NCBI GenBank assembly: GCA_029532415.1
Contig: JAQOTA010000060.1
Coordinates: 4,402,001 to 4,466,000 of the forward strand
Direction: 5' to 3'
Source of the DNA: Marasmius tenuissimus
Taxonomy: Eukaryota > Basidiomycota > Agaricomycetes > Agaricales > Marasmiaceae
DNA length: 64,000 nucleotides
Each line of letters opens with the position of its first letter. Within the stretch, counting starts at the first letter, position 1. Position numbers and translations under genes: made by a program. The notes below the pieces were generated by a model. It searched no databases, had not been told where the DNA came from, and saw only the letters and a program-made list of their open reading frames with translations. Positions 12,001 to 25,026 of this stretch are shown one piece after another.

Positions 12001-14498
12001 ACTTTGTGCTTCGGGAGCGGGAGTTGGTGCGGTTTGGCGCTCTCAGAGCTCTTCAACTCGACCAGCTGGATGTTAAGACATAAATTGTTGGGATGAACCT
12101 TCCGGTCACTTACTAGTATCACCCCTCTTTGTTTTTGCGATCAATCGCAGGCAATTGTGCCAGAACATGGCCTAGGTACTGAGGATAGACGATCAGAGAC
12201 ATAGATGTGTGGAGAGCAAGATAAAACTTACAATCTATACTGCATTCTCGTGAAAGATTTTGAGCATCCCGAGCAGCTAAATGTTGGTAAGCTGGTCAGA
12301 AAAAGACGCGCGTGATGAGACTTGGGAGCATACCCGCACTTCCCAGCACTGTCATTGCTGTCCTGCAACTTCAACAAGGCTCGAATAGCTCTGGTGGACC
12401 TCAACAAATGAGTAAACGTCCTCCAAAGTTGTGGTTTTTAGTGAGCTTGAAAAAGGGTATTGTTCAGGTACCTCATGTGCTGCTGGATCATTTCTTAGAA
12501 CAGTAACGATGTGATTCGAGTTGCACAGAAAGCGAACATGGTGGTACGAAAGAAAGCCGCCGGCGTCACAATAGTATCAGGTAAAAGGGTGTTTGAGGAT
12601 GCCGAGTTGGGAAGAATAGATACCGATCTAGTACGCGTATCCTGTCCTCGATAGTCAACAAGGGCTGGGCATGATATGCTTCTTTTGGAATATAGGCTCC
12701 AAACATTTAGAACCTAGCCTCAGCCTTTCAGGCGCAATGGTGAGGATCAGCCTAATTTCGATTATCGGAGTCCTTTCCAGCTCGAAAGCATATTACGCTC
12801 GTTCTGAACCTCTCGACTTGCTTTCGACTCACAAAACGTGCTTTATCTACACTGCTTGGAATGTTATAAGTAGATCAGGCTAGTAGTACAGTCCCGGCAG
12901 TAAACATAGGGCCCAACCAAAACTCATGGATCTATGGACATATTATCAACTGAGAAGGTTGGCTCGTCCGAAGATTACAAATCTATCGTAATGAGATTGA
13001 GTTTATTCTCACCACTCGAAGCCGTTCAGAAGCTCTTACAATCATGTCCTCATAGTAGTGTCATAGTAGTGTCATAGAAGCATCATAGAAGCAGCCATTT
13101 TTATCCCCAGTGTCGGGAATCAAGAATGCGGGCATGGTCTCCAGCCTACCAAGCGCATCCGTCTGAGGATATCACTATAGATAGCACGCCTCGGATGCCT
13201 GTCGCACAACCCTCCATCAGATTTTCTTTCTATGCAAATAAATTGTCGTCTATACCGCGAGATCAATACTCATTTACATTATTAGTGCTATTTACAGCTG
13301 ATTTTGTGGCATGTAAAGTGCACCAGCGACTCTAGAGAGCGTAAAAAATAGAACAATCCCAGTTCCAGCTGTTGAAGTGAGCCACAATAGACGACTGTTT
13401 CAACCGCATCTTAAGATCCACTCCGGGTACGTTAGACTCGAACCGTACAGTCCTTTCCACTTGAACTGACTCTTCAAGCTTCTCGAGAGGTTCCTAGTGT
13501 CTGACTTCTCGGTTCTCATACCGACTTCACTCACGGTTCACAGAACGAGGGGATCAGCGTTGAATCGAGGTGCCTACGAACCGTCTCCACGTATGCCACA
13601 CTCTCTCACGAACGTTCACCTTTCTAAATGGACCAACGGGCCGCCTCGAGTTCGTGAGTCCTCATCCACAAACCGGTCCGTGTTGGCGGCACTGAATCGG
13701 ACACCAACCAACCAGGCAACCGACAGCCTAAATTATGATACTTCCACGTTGTATAATATTTCTCAAGTTGAGGACTCATTGTTAATTCCTAGGCTTCAAC
13801 CTCCAAGCAGGTCCCTTTCACCTCTTGGCGATCTTTTTGTGTGTTTCTTCGCAGCGTCAACCAATATCACCTGGTCGATTCCGGTCCGACAGCGTGGACC
13901 GTAAGTCTCAGCACGAGTTCAATGAAATACTTTGATCATCTGGGAGTCGTGATTGTGTGGATATCGGTGGATCCGTACCCCAAACATGCTCGTCATCCCA
14001 TCGCTGGTCGGCTGTATGGTGAGCACCTTACTGAGGCACAATAAATAGCAGGAGTGATGTCTGCTGAGGCTTCACTCTCGGACCTCCGGCAAGAACAAAC
14101 AACCAGAACTGAGACCATGTTCACTCTTCAGAGAAAAGTTCTCCCTCTTCGAGCCGGGGATGAGGGGGAAAGTTTAGCTTGCACAATGACGGCACAGCTG
14201 ATGTGGTGAAGGTGATGATAGGACCGGTCAGTCCATTTGTGGTTCTGGCTGGCAAAGTTCGGTCAATCGGTACGACGTTACAATGTTGCGCACAACTGTT
14301 GTGGTTGACTTATTCACACCAACTCCACCAGCGGGATACCACAAAATTAGCTGCTCCGCTTTGTACGGCGGTTTTGATTCTGTTCGTGATGTGGTTTGAA
14401 TTTGACCTTCTCAGTGAGCAAGGGAACAGTATAAAGGCTCTTTCCCGGATCCCTGGTAGTAACAGTTTCTCACCTCTTCTGATACCTGCAAGAATCAA
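9005..14498. other. Long gene-poor spacer
   Basis: About 5.5 kb with no exon or transposon motif that I can support. The longest open frame (13497-13904, plus, 135 codons) is serine, threonine and proline rich, has no family signature, and is probably chance. Small features are a run of ten G residues near 10861 and a short CATAGTAGTGT tandem near 13050-13095. The unseen right end of the hAT element may lie in the first few hundred bases. The final 300 bp would hold the promoter of the gene at 14499. Confidence 0.45.
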
Positions 14499-16074
14499 AT
14501 GGCTTCTCAAGATAGCTTGGAGAAACTCGTGGAGCCCTACCTCACGGTAGAGCAGGTTATTGTCCTCCCGATTGCCACCCTGTCGGTCAGTCAGTTTCTC
14601 CACAATTCTACGTGCTACGTGCATTCATACATCTTGACTAATCAGTCTATATTCTTGATTTATGGTGGGTCTCTCATTGCCAACTTCTCCTGGTAAATCC
14701 TGACAGTTGCTTACAGGGGTGTATATGATAATGTTTGGTCTCTGTATCCGTGTCCTTCGTCGCCGGCACAGGTCTGAATTGAGGCTTTATGTCATATGCA
14801 CCATCCTCTTGTTCGCCTTCGCGAGTCTTTACGTTGTTTCAGAAACATTTGGGCAAATTCGACAGGCTTTCAACAATTTCCGTGCAGCGAAGTCTCGGAA
14901 TTATGCGCCTTTGGTGAAGTTGATGTCCAAAGATATCGTGGCAACTGCTTGGGTGTATGGATTGTCATTGATTGAGCTATACCTCTACTTGTTCTCATCA
15001 AACTTCATTCATAACAGGTCTATATGCTCCTTTGCGGGTACAATCATGAAGTGTGTCCTTACTTTTTTAGCGTACTATTCAAGCACTAATCCCGTGCAAA
15101 GTGCTTTAGCCGATTTAATGCTCGTGCGTATGTTATCCTGCAATGTACCAGGAATTTCGACTACTCACTTCTCTATAGGTTCACCGGTGTTATATTGTCT
15201 GTGGATCCAGCAAGTTCATACTCTATATTTTAGGTATAGTGGGAGTGGTACTCAACGGTACGTTCTGCAGTGACATCCAAGACATGCGAGCAAGACATTC
15301 ACTTCTGTTTGACAAATTGTTAAATCAGGAATGTCCCTTGCCACCACTGTCTCGGTATCCATTGGAATTAGTGATCGGGTTAAGTTTCAGGATGCATTTC
15401 TTGGAGGCTTGAAAATCGACAATGGGGATCAAATTGCACTCGCAGTTTTCAATGCAATTTTGTCCTTGCTGGCAGGTGAGTGCATTAGATTTCAGAGCGC
15501 ACGATTCTTAATCCAATCCTATAGCGGGAAGAATCTGGTGGATTAGCCGAGATGTGCGACGGCATATGGGACCAGCCCGGACAAGGTACCAAACAATTGT
15601 TGCTGTCATGTACGTCTATATGTGACCTTGTAGTTTTTTCCATTGACTTTCTGTAGTCTTGAGTCAGGGATACTATTTCCAACTGCCATGCTGGCCTCAG
15701 TTATAGTACCTGTCATATTTGACCCAGACTCACAAGGAACTGTTCCCATTGACCTATCCCCCATCGCGGCTCTAATATCGGTATGTCCATTGCATTATCA
15801 ATTTATGGCACATTTCACAGTTTCTGTAACCTTCAAGGGCCTAGCACCTACTCTGATCATCGTTCGAGTTGCCTACGGAGAAGCTGTTGACAGCACGCAA
15901 CAGCTAGTCTCAATTCAATTTGCCGAGCGCGAATCTCAACGGGACACAGGCCACAGTACATCACAAGCAACTGCGGGTAGTTCCTCCCATCACCAGCACA
16001 ATGATAATTCCAGCGGTTCCCATGTGGAGGAAGTGAAACCGGAGATGAAACAGGACGAGGGTAGAATGGTGTAG
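14499..16074 (+). CDS. Multi-pass membrane protein, family copy A
   Basis: A multi-exon gene of an Agaricomycete membrane-protein family whose function I do not recognise. The start is ATG 14499 (MASQDSLEKL), the same opening as copies B and D. Exon 1 is 14499-14585, a 19-nt microexon is 14646-14664, and exon 3 is 14717-14952 (VYMIMFGLC, then LYVICTILLFAF). Middle exons lie between about 15018 and 15240, including ALADLMLV and FTGVILSV. Later exons include ALAVFNAILSLLAG (to about 15474), IWWISRDVRRH (15531-15620), a helix after LESGILFP (15657-15780), and the last exon 15840-16074 with GLAPTLIIVRV and a hydrophilic Ser/His/Glu-rich tail. About seven hydrophobic segments are visible. I find no clear inactivating change, but borders at 14950-15330 are uncertain. 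It could be a receptor-like or transporter-like protein; nothing in the sequence decides this. Confidence 0.6.
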
Positions 16075-17892
16075 CATAATCAATAGGACATTGGTAGCAA
16101 GCTGCAGAGCTCTGCGTTCCAAGAATAGTATCCCTTCTATTTTTTTTAGTCCCTATCCATATCTTTGGTCTCTTCCTATCTGGATCCTTTCTAAATTAGG
16201 ATATATAATGAATCTGACTAGGCTCAACCAAACTATGAATCGCCCCGACTCGTCTATGCTCACTGAAACTGGCTATCAAGAACAATAGATCATCTGTTTA
16301 TGTTTTACCGATCGTGACTAGCGGTTTAGAGAATGACATAATCCGACATCGCACTACAGAATAAACGAGGCGAATCGAAATATGAAAGTCGGACATCGGA
16401 TCAGCGTAGTAACTTCAAGAAGCCCCGGTGGTCATTCTGCCGCCCCCAAGGCAAGTATCTATATTCAATAGCACGGATACGCGGTTGGCCTTCAGTAGTG
16501 GTGAGAAACGTACTCGCCATTAAAACAAATCATGATAAAAGAGCCTCTCCATGGCCCCTGGCTACAGAAAATGGTGAAAGAAACAGAGAAATGATCATCT
16601 GGACGGCAGCAACGATAGATGGTTACTCATAAATTTTACGACGCGTTGACCACGATGACAGACTACACCGAGGCTTTGGTGCCATTGTATATTCTGGCCA
16701 TCCAGAATCCAGATCAACAGCACGACAGTCAATTCTAGTCTCCAGGCCAGACCCAACTCGATACTGATGATCGTTCCTCGTTCAGTCGATGCTTCTTGCC
16801 TTATGGTATTACTTTGGTTCGAGGATAAGGCATGGTGATTGTGATATGCATAAGATTACCGAACGGGTTCTACAGAAAACATCACTTCAACGAACTGAGA
16901 GGTGTTGTATAGTCTTTACATGGCGGAATCCTCAGTCGTCTGTCAGTCAATGAGCTCAAAAGTTCCACATTAGGGAGGGGAAAGGCAGGCTTTTGAATTA
17001 GATGAGCCACAACCCTCACCCTCCAGGTTCCGTGCGGTTGAGAGAGGATGAACAAAGCACCGACTATAGACGGCGAGATGATACGCTTTTAGAGTAAATC
17101 GGAACCAAACGGTTAATGAGTCCGATAAATCGACATATTCGAGAGTGCCTCGCTACTTGTGCAAGGGAAACAAGTACATCCTGATGGAGTGAGATACTCT
17201 CTCGATGTATCTTTGGAGCAGTTCTACGATTATGAGAATGGGATATTCAGTAGGAGGAAGCTGACACGTGTAGGTTCTCCATTGTCTTGGATATACATAT
17301 ATTGGATGGTCGAAGAACGTACCAGTATGTACCTTTTTCGTCATATACCTTTCCCCTTTAATATTTCCGAGAAGTGTTGATTGTTGCATGTTGGATCCAA
17401 ACTCTTAGGGCACTGTTCCGACCGATTCAATTCTATCGCAACTCAGATATCGGCAAGTACCTTCGCACTCTGTCCCCTTCGCACATATTCGACTTGCCAT
17501 GGATTGGCACCCGTCTCAATCACGGTACGCGATGCGTCCGGAAAAGAGTATCAATCTTGATCAGACAGAGTTGATTCTGCCAAGTAACCATCTCAAGCGA
17601 GGACCAGACCCGGCACAAGCAACAATAGATCGCTGCTCCCGACAGAGAAGAAACAAGCGGCCTGTATGCACGAAGGAGACTCAGCCAAAAGATTCAGAGA
17701 AACCCGGATGGTATGGATGGAGTGGAGAATGATCTCTGGAAACGCTGCCTCTGCGGGTCTCAAGGCTAAAAGATGAAAATTCAAGGCAAAATTCGATTTT
17801 GGCGTGCTTGGTGAAAGGGAAGGTACCCAGTTTGCCTGCCGTATGCTGTAATACGGAGTTCGGACCCGCGAGCCGTTCGGAAGAGCTGTTCA
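16075..17892. other. Unassigned spacer
   Basis: No coding exon, LTR or inverted repeat was recognised in this 1.8-kb stretch. Base composition is near even and open frames are short and motif-free. Confidence 0.5.
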
Positions 17893-18867
17893 CACGGCGG
17901 GATTTTCAATGTCCACTCGTGCTTTGTGTGGTGATGTCCAGTCAGTTGTCCAGCCGGTTGTCTAGTAGGTTGTCCACTCATAGGCTGTGACCACAAATTC
18001 AACAAAAAAGCTGTTTATTCATTTGAGCATTCCGATCGTCAATATTTATTTTCATTATTTTATGAAAGGGATGACCCTGTGCACCTTTGGTGAGACCAGC
18101 TTACGTAGCCTTAACGTTGTCCAGCCTTTTGTAAGTAATTGTGATGGTTCCTGCACCTCCCTTTTGAGTGTGATCCTCCCTCAGGCCACCTCTCTTTCAT
18201 GCAACAAGGGGACCCTCTCGAAGAAATATGACCTCTGAACACACCTGGTGGCGTCGGCCCTATTACAAAACCTCTCCTTCCTTTTACGTGTCTGTCCATA
18301 TTCCTCATCTACCAAAGTCAGTCTGGTACTGCATCAAGTTCCCATCCACTCTTTCTATCTTGTCCCGAGATGTCGTCTCTAATCGAGCAACGGAAACCCC
18401 CTTCTCAACCGGTGTTCCGCGAGACACAACAGAAGTGGCTCGAAGATTTCGTTGGAAACCTGCAAGGTCATTATGAACTGAAGGATACAAACCGTGTCGA
18501 TAAGTACATAATTATATGGACTTGAGGCACAATGCATGGGATGAGTACTTGAGTACTTAGACCTACCCACGGTAGGTTAAGCCCATGTGATTGATCCAGG
18601 CATCGAGGATGCGCTTTCAAACTCATCCAAGCACAGAACTTCACCTCTTAGAATCTGGTATGAGCATGAGCAACTTAAACTTCGCTCTTCGGCAATTTAT
18701 TCACACTCACTGGGTGAAAAAGTGAAACCTGTGACAGTCTTCCCTCATGATTAGTGTATCTGTGACCCAATTCTGACAAGCTGTGGACAACCTACTGGAC
18801 AACCTACTGGACAACTGACTGGACATCACCACACAAAGCACGAGTGGACATCAAAAATCCCGCCGTG
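17893..18867. mobile_element. Non-autonomous TIR element (CACGGCGGG family), long copy
   Basis: 975 bp bounded by inverted repeats of about 100 bp. The left begins CACGGCGGGATTTT and the right is its complement ending CCCGCCGTG. The subterminal part of both arms carries several copies of a GTTGTCCA(G/C) motif. A TCA trinucleotide lies on each side (17890-17892 and 18868-18870), a possible 3-bp TSD. The interior (about 18000-18760) has no coding frame that I recognise. A 187-bp relative with the same ends lies at 60845-61031. A CAC-type end plus a 3-bp TSD is reminiscent of CACTA-like elements, but no transposase is present to prove it. Confidence 0.8.
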
Positions 18868-21800
18868 TCAGTATTAGGTAAACAACACTTCTCTTTCTCA
18901 AGCGACCACGACCAACAATGGGAGATGCGCAAATGCACCTGACAGAACGGATACCTGAAGCCCAGTTCGTTACTCTATACCCTGTTCATTACGATCCAGC
19001 TCTAAATTAATCCGTGCCTTCCGAAAATCCTCGAAATTTTCCTGTCTATCTCGGAGAATGAGACTGAACCATCGACGGTGGTAGATACCAGACTGGCTGC
19101 CAGGCTCAAGCGTTGAACTGGCGAGTCCTGGCGTATCATATTCGATTTTCATCTCACGTATAAATTATCATATGCTCAACTAGGAAGACGGGAGACTCGA
19201 TTTCAAGTCGAGGATACATTACCCTTGCGCACGCACTAAGTTGGCAACTGCTGACGCAAAAAACTCAACGTCAGTGGCAAACTCCCTCACGACCTTTTAT
19301 CGAAACTAGACCTCTCGGCCCTTTCGATCAGCTGGAAATGACGTCTACATGTACCTTTTCTATCTTGTTAACGACAACGATCAGTGCTCACATGTGCCTA
19401 TGAACAGATACAACCACGATGTCTCGACCAATTGCACCACTCGGATGAATCAACCGCATGACTCAATAACGAATAATGATGCGCTGACGAAGCAAAAAGG
19501 AAGTTTCAGCGTGTCGGGCGGAGCGAAGTGTGAAAGAGGAGAAGATGGTACCGGAGGAGGTTGTCCACATGTCGAGCCTGTGCCCCGTCTAAACACCAAT
19601 CCATCCCATCGATTTCATCCATTGCGTCATCTCCTGGCGAGATGAAAAGAACCTATACCGAATCACGCACATAGGACTTGGGCAAAATTAGGGTCATCTT
19701 TTGGCTAACACTGCCCTCAACAAATGGTTAGGTCGTACCCACGTAGACGAGTCCAAGGCCGCTCTGCCTTTCAAACCATCTCCTATCATACAAAGTGACG
19801 GGCATGCTTCGGCACCCATCTTCCGGTCGATTCCTACCCTCTTCTTTCCTCTGCGTCCTGGAGGTTGCTGTTGTCGTTTGTAAGCACCTCCTGGCCTTTC
19901 GCTATGTTGCCCCTGATGGAAACCACATATCTCCGCAACCCGAAACTCTGCTTGCACCCTGCTTTCCCCTCTCGTCGTCTTGAGTGTTTGCCCTTTACAC
20001 TCGCGGCTTTGGTTTCGAGCTACGAGGAGAGCATGCTAGTCAGCTTCCAACACAACGACACGCCGGTGTCTAGAGAAATATCTCAACAATCTGCACTTAC
20101 ACATCCACGGAATTGTCCCAGCAGCATTAAGGCTCTCCACGAATGCTTGTGATCTTGTATATGCGCTCTCCGCTCGAGTTAGGTACTCAGTTCCCCCTTA
20201 TGTCGAGAAGCGTTTGGCCACCCACAGTCGTCCATACCCTCTCCGCCCCTAATCCTCTCTAGATGGTTATATGGGTTTCATTTTTCGTCTCATGTCGGGT
20301 TGACTCATCGGGCGATTGGAGAAGTCCAGCCCCGAGCTTCATTAGTTGGGAGCCACTCGTTCTGTGTCCCTTCCGTAAACTCTGTTGATCTTCCCCGTTG
20401 TGTCAGCTAGAGTTGGGAGCCTTGATTCCTGCCCATCAAAGGCATATTACCAACCCGCTTTGCGACCCTAGTCCCTTTCTGCGTATCCTAGCATCAGATC
20501 TGATGCGCGACAGCCTCAATTCTTGGCTCTTGTTATCTGCTCAAATCCTACGGCTTTTATATGCCATGAGAGGATAAGCCGTGGCTCGTGTCGCCGATGT
20601 GATTACAACTTCTGCACTTGTTTGAACCTTTCCGTGCCGTTCTTTCTTGTATTGTGGTGGCGCAAATTGAAAGTGATGGAGGACGATAGCTTTCATGGAA
20701 ACCTAGGGATATTTATGGCTGGAAAGAGGCTAATGGATCTGTACGTCGAAGCGAACGATTAGGGCTCGAAGGTGTTTCCTCATAATCCACATGTCAACGA
20801 CTCGCAGCTAACGATACTCCGACAGGTTATCTAGGATTCTGGACTCATACGACTACCACATACCAGCTTCATGAGATTGTTGAGCTCTCGATTCAGTACA
20901 AAATCTAGCGAGAGGACGGTGGTTTACTCATTCCAACCGGATCATTTCGGATATAGATTAAGGTGAGCGACTACTCGCTGTAACGGTTGGAGGGGGTGAC
21001 AAGGGGGTAAGTTTGATAGTATATGTCACAGAATATCTCGGTCGCCACCCCATACAGCATTGCCATTCATCTGTGGCCCGTCGACGTTTGGTTCCCTAAC
21101 GTCAAGCTCGTTCTGTCATGAACATAGCATATATGTTTCGCAGTCTCCAGCCTACGTCGAGAAAACAAGGGTAGCGGTGGTTTTGAGTTCCAAGAACACC
21201 GTTTTGAATGGAATTGGATAGAATGATACGGCTGTATGACTAATCCCTTATTTCATCGTTGAGGAATCTACCAATTACTTGGGGACCGCACTGAAATCCA
21301 GTGAACCTCTCTCTTCGACAAAACAGTCCTTTCTTATGTGTATGGTTACACTATAAGTTCCACGAAGATTTCTTGTCACACGGTCCCGAACAGCGAAGAG
21401 AATGCACCCCGGTATCGATTTTTAATCTCTCTACGTCACTCGGGCCCAAATTTCAGCCATTTGGGGGATATGAATGAGGACCGATCGGCCTTTCCCATTA
21501 CAGAAACAGAAACTGACACGGAGTGTTGCAAATTGCGACTGATACTCGTATCAGAATCATGGATATAACCTCCAGGAACACAACTTTGAAGGCATCGGGG
21601 TGAAACAGAAATCCCGTCGCGCTTTTTCCCTTTCCCCAACGTAATCTTGCTATACATAGCAAGGTATGGAAACCAGCGGGATATACGCTCGTGGCTGGGG
21701 AGCTGATGGTAGCATGAGGACTTCAACTAGCCCATGATTTTTACCTGTGGCTGAGAGGAGTGGATTCTGCGGTTGTAAACCCTGGATTAACTGCAAGGGC

Positions 21801-22520
21801 CAACAGAGACAGGGTGCAGTTTGCATACAAAAGAATCAAGGGGGTAGTAAGCTCCACTGTCCAATCATTCTATTTCTTGATGCTCCACTAGTACTGTCTT
21901 TCTAGACTCGCTTAATAAAGGCTAGAGATGGCAATCTTGATGACCTCCCATCTCACCAGTAATTTTGGTTTTCCTCTCAGACCTCCGGATCACATCTTTG
22001 TTTGGACTGGGCTGGAGCTCAGCACCTTACTGTGGGTGTGTCAATTGCCTGCAGGACTGATGCTTACTGATCTGAACATTTTACCATACTTAGCAGTCTC
22101 AAATGTCCCATGTGGCTTGGCCGGCTACAATTATGGAACACGTGAATTCTAGAGGCAGATGTCATATGTTTCTTAATTGTCACACTAGTGAGTGGGAAGG
22201 GAACTGTTCACAAATGTTTCAAACCAGTGCTGATTCACCAGTTGGGGCCTGAACAGCTGGGTCAAAAATCCCTGCGTCTGAATTTCTTGTGGCCAAAGTG
22301 CTGAGAATGGCCACTGGGAAAAGCTGCATAATACTTATGCAGTAGGCCACGTTGTATGAGTATCAGGAAGAGCTGTTGCTCACCACTGTTTAACTTAAGA
22401 TAAGCTAATATCAAAACTGAAAGACACCTCATTGTGCCACCACAATCTGGCAGAACACCTATAATGCCTTACAATATTGAGGTGTATGTGGGTACCAACA
22501 CTGGGAGGATTGATAAATAC
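18868..22520. other. Unassigned spacer
   Basis: About 3.6 kb with scattered short frames and no motif, splice pattern or repeat that I can defend. Frames such as 20523-20762 and 19865-20152 (plus) look like chance openings. Confidence 0.45.
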
Positions 22521-22779
22521 ACTGTCCTATTTCACTCAATTTGGATGGCTTGTGACCAGTGACCATTCCGTTCAAGATTGTGAATCTGGATCGACCCTCC
22601 GTGTTGTGTGACGCGAAGCAAAAATTTCGGAAATTTGCCCCCAAAACACCAAATTTGGTATCCTCGGAGGTGTCACAGGCTGGGATATTTTGGATGGACC
22701 CCCGGTGACCTAGTGAAAATTTTTCGGAATTTTTTGGGCCTGTGACCGTGACCATCTGAATTGAGTGAAATAGGACAGT
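22521..22779. mobile_element. Small inverted-repeat element (MITE-like)
   Basis: 259 bp with inverted ends ACTGTCCTATTTCACTCAAT and its complement. The similarity extends inward through TGG..TGTGACC-type sequence on both sides. There is no coding capacity. I see no unambiguous TSD. The short length and the shared ends fit a MITE, though an ordinary imperfect palindrome is possible. Confidence 0.6.
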
Positions 22780-23448
22780 ATTAGAGCTGGCAGGGGACAT
22801 TATTTGTGACAGAGAATACACAAAACTTGAGATCTTGATTATGATTACTTCAACAGAAGTTTATCTATCCTTGCTACCACTGTGATACTGTTTTTCCCAG
22901 TGGCAGAGTAAGTGTGGGTGCTAGGCTGTTTCAGTTGATATTGGTTCAGGAACTATCTAAGCCAGTTTAGTTGGGTTCAAAAACCACGCAAACCGCTTTT
23001 TTTGGATATGGTTTTTCGTTGATTCCTCTGGGCATTGAACTACTCCAAACACACTTATTCATGCTGAGAACTTTCAATGTTTACAGGCTCTGTACTCTAT
23101 AGGCCTTGGGGAAGTCTCAAACTGTGATGTAAGCATGATTTAACATAGCATATAAATATCGCAGTTTGGTCTGATCTGGAACTGTACAGCAGATGCCAGA
23201 AACTGCTGATTCCAACTACTCACTAGCCACACTAAGCAGAGTAGTTCAAAAATTTCAATTTGAGATTGTCCCTGAACAAGTTTAGAGCATGGTATCCACA
23301 TCTCTCATGGAACACCACAATATTAGGTCAATCTCTCATGTGCAGCTACTTTCTTGAGCTTCCCTGCATACAAGCAACACCAATAAAAGCCCTTAGCTTA
23401 ATTTCTGGTGTGCTATCTCTTATACCTTCCAGGTGCTTGGTCAATCCA
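22780..23448. other. Upstream region of membrane-protein copy B
   Basis: About 670 bp with no other gene seen. It presumably contains the promoter and 5' UTR of the gene starting at 23449. I see no distinct regulatory motif. Confidence 0.4.
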
Positions 23449-25026
23449 ATGTCCTCTCAAGATAGCCCCAAAGAGTTTGTGGCTCCCTTCCTTACAGTTA
23501 AAAGTGTCATTGTCCTGCCCATTGCCACTCTCTTGGTCAGTGTATTTATTGCAGCCTTGTATCCTTGCACTCCAACATGCCCCTCCTTATAGCCCATGGT
23601 TTTCATGTATGGTGAGTGTTTGATTGACCATTTCCCTGAGTGACTTCTGATATTCATCAAAACAGGGATGTACATGATAATTTTTGGTCTCTGCATGCAT
23701 GTTCTTTACCACCGGGACAGAGCTGGTTTAAGGCTATATCTCATCTGCACCATCCTATCATTTGCCTTTACAAGTCTTTATGTTGCATTAACTACTTTTG
23801 GTCTAACACGACAGGCCATGATTGAGTTCAATGCAGCAAAGACTCAAGAATATGGGCCTTTAATTGATTACTTGGTCCAGGATGGCTTGACACCTGTGTT
23901 GGAGTACGTGTTGTTCATTTTGACAATGTGTCCCATACTCTTCCTCATGGAAATCCACTTATAACCAGAGCTACTGCTGCCTTTGCAGCCACATTCATGG
24001 TGTATGACCTGATCACCTCACTTTGGACTGTTCTTCCTGGTGTTAATGCTTCCCCAAAAGTGCTCTAGCTGATACAATGCTTGTGTGTATCTTGTCTTGT
24101 GATGTGTATCAGACTCTTACTTCCCTTAGATTCACCGGTGTCATGTTCTTTGGGGATCTAGCAGGATTGTACTATTCACTCTGGGCTTTCTGGGCATCAC
24201 CATCAATGGTATATACCACCATTATTGCCAGAGTTTCTGGAATGAAATTTAACAGTCTGCTACTCTAGGACTCTCCTTTGCAACTGCATTTATGGGTTCT
24301 ATTGCAGTGTCTGATTCAAACAAGTTTCAAGATGTGTACCGAATCGCTGTGAAGATAGACCATGGAACTGAGATTGCACTAGCGGTATTCAATGCAACAC
24401 TGTCAATGCTAGCAGGTGAGTCCCTAAAACCTCCTAGTGTAAGTGTGTCATTCTGATGTTTCATACTCTAGCAGGGAAAATTTGGTGGATTAGTCATGAG
24501 GCACGACGACACCTGGGAATGTCAACCCATGCAAAGTACCAAGAAATTGTCACCATTATGTATGTTTACTGGTGTTCATGTAGTTTCACTCAATGACCTC
24601 CTGTAGCCTTGAGTCAGGGCTATTGTTTCCAACTGCCTTGATTGCTGCGGAGGTTGTCATTATCATACTCGACCCAAACTCACATGGCACAGTTCCTGTT
24701 GACCTCAGCCCCATTGCATATCTGATGGCGGTATGTACTTATATTCTTTCCATACAACCCATAGTCTCATAATTGTGGTGAACCTCCAGGGTCTAGCACC
24801 TACTTTAATTATTGTCCGGGTTGGATACAGAAAATCTGTTGACAGTGTGCAGCAGATGGTTTCCATCCACTTTGCTGAGTGTGAATCCCGACAGGAAGCA
24901 AGCAATAGGGCAATACAAACAACTCTGAATATTTACTCCCATCCCCAACATGACAATACTTCCAGAGGCCCACATGTGGAGGAGCTAATACCAGAGGAGA
25001 AACACAATGAGGTCCAGATTGTTTAA
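23449..25026 (+). CDS. Multi-pass membrane protein, family copy B
   Basis: Same exon plan as copy A. Start ATG 23449 (MSSQDSPKEF); exon 1 runs to about 23535. A 19-nt microexon before 23610 encodes MVFMYG, and exon 3 starts about 23667 (MYMIIFGLCMHVL, LYLICTILSFAF, TTFGLTRQA). Later segments are ALADTMLV (about 24065-24087), FTGVMFFGDLAGLYYSLW (about 24131), ALAVFNATLSMLAG ending about 24415, IWWISHEARRH (about 24482), a helix after LESGLLFP (about 24607-24730), and GLAPTLIIVRVGYRKSVDS (about 24791) with a polar tail ending at 25026. It lies in the same orientation as copy A, 7.4 kb downstream. No nonsense change was noticed, but the exons between 23900 and 24300 are not fully resolved. Function unknown. 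Confidence 0.6.

Noticed and set aside
11661..12122. 153-codon minus-strand ORF
   Set aside because: No family motif, no splice continuity, and it lies in a stretch otherwise without coding signs; length alone is not evidence.
13497..13904. 135-codon plus-strand ORF, Ser/Thr/Pro-rich
   Set aside because: No homology-like pattern and no neighbouring exons; considered chance.
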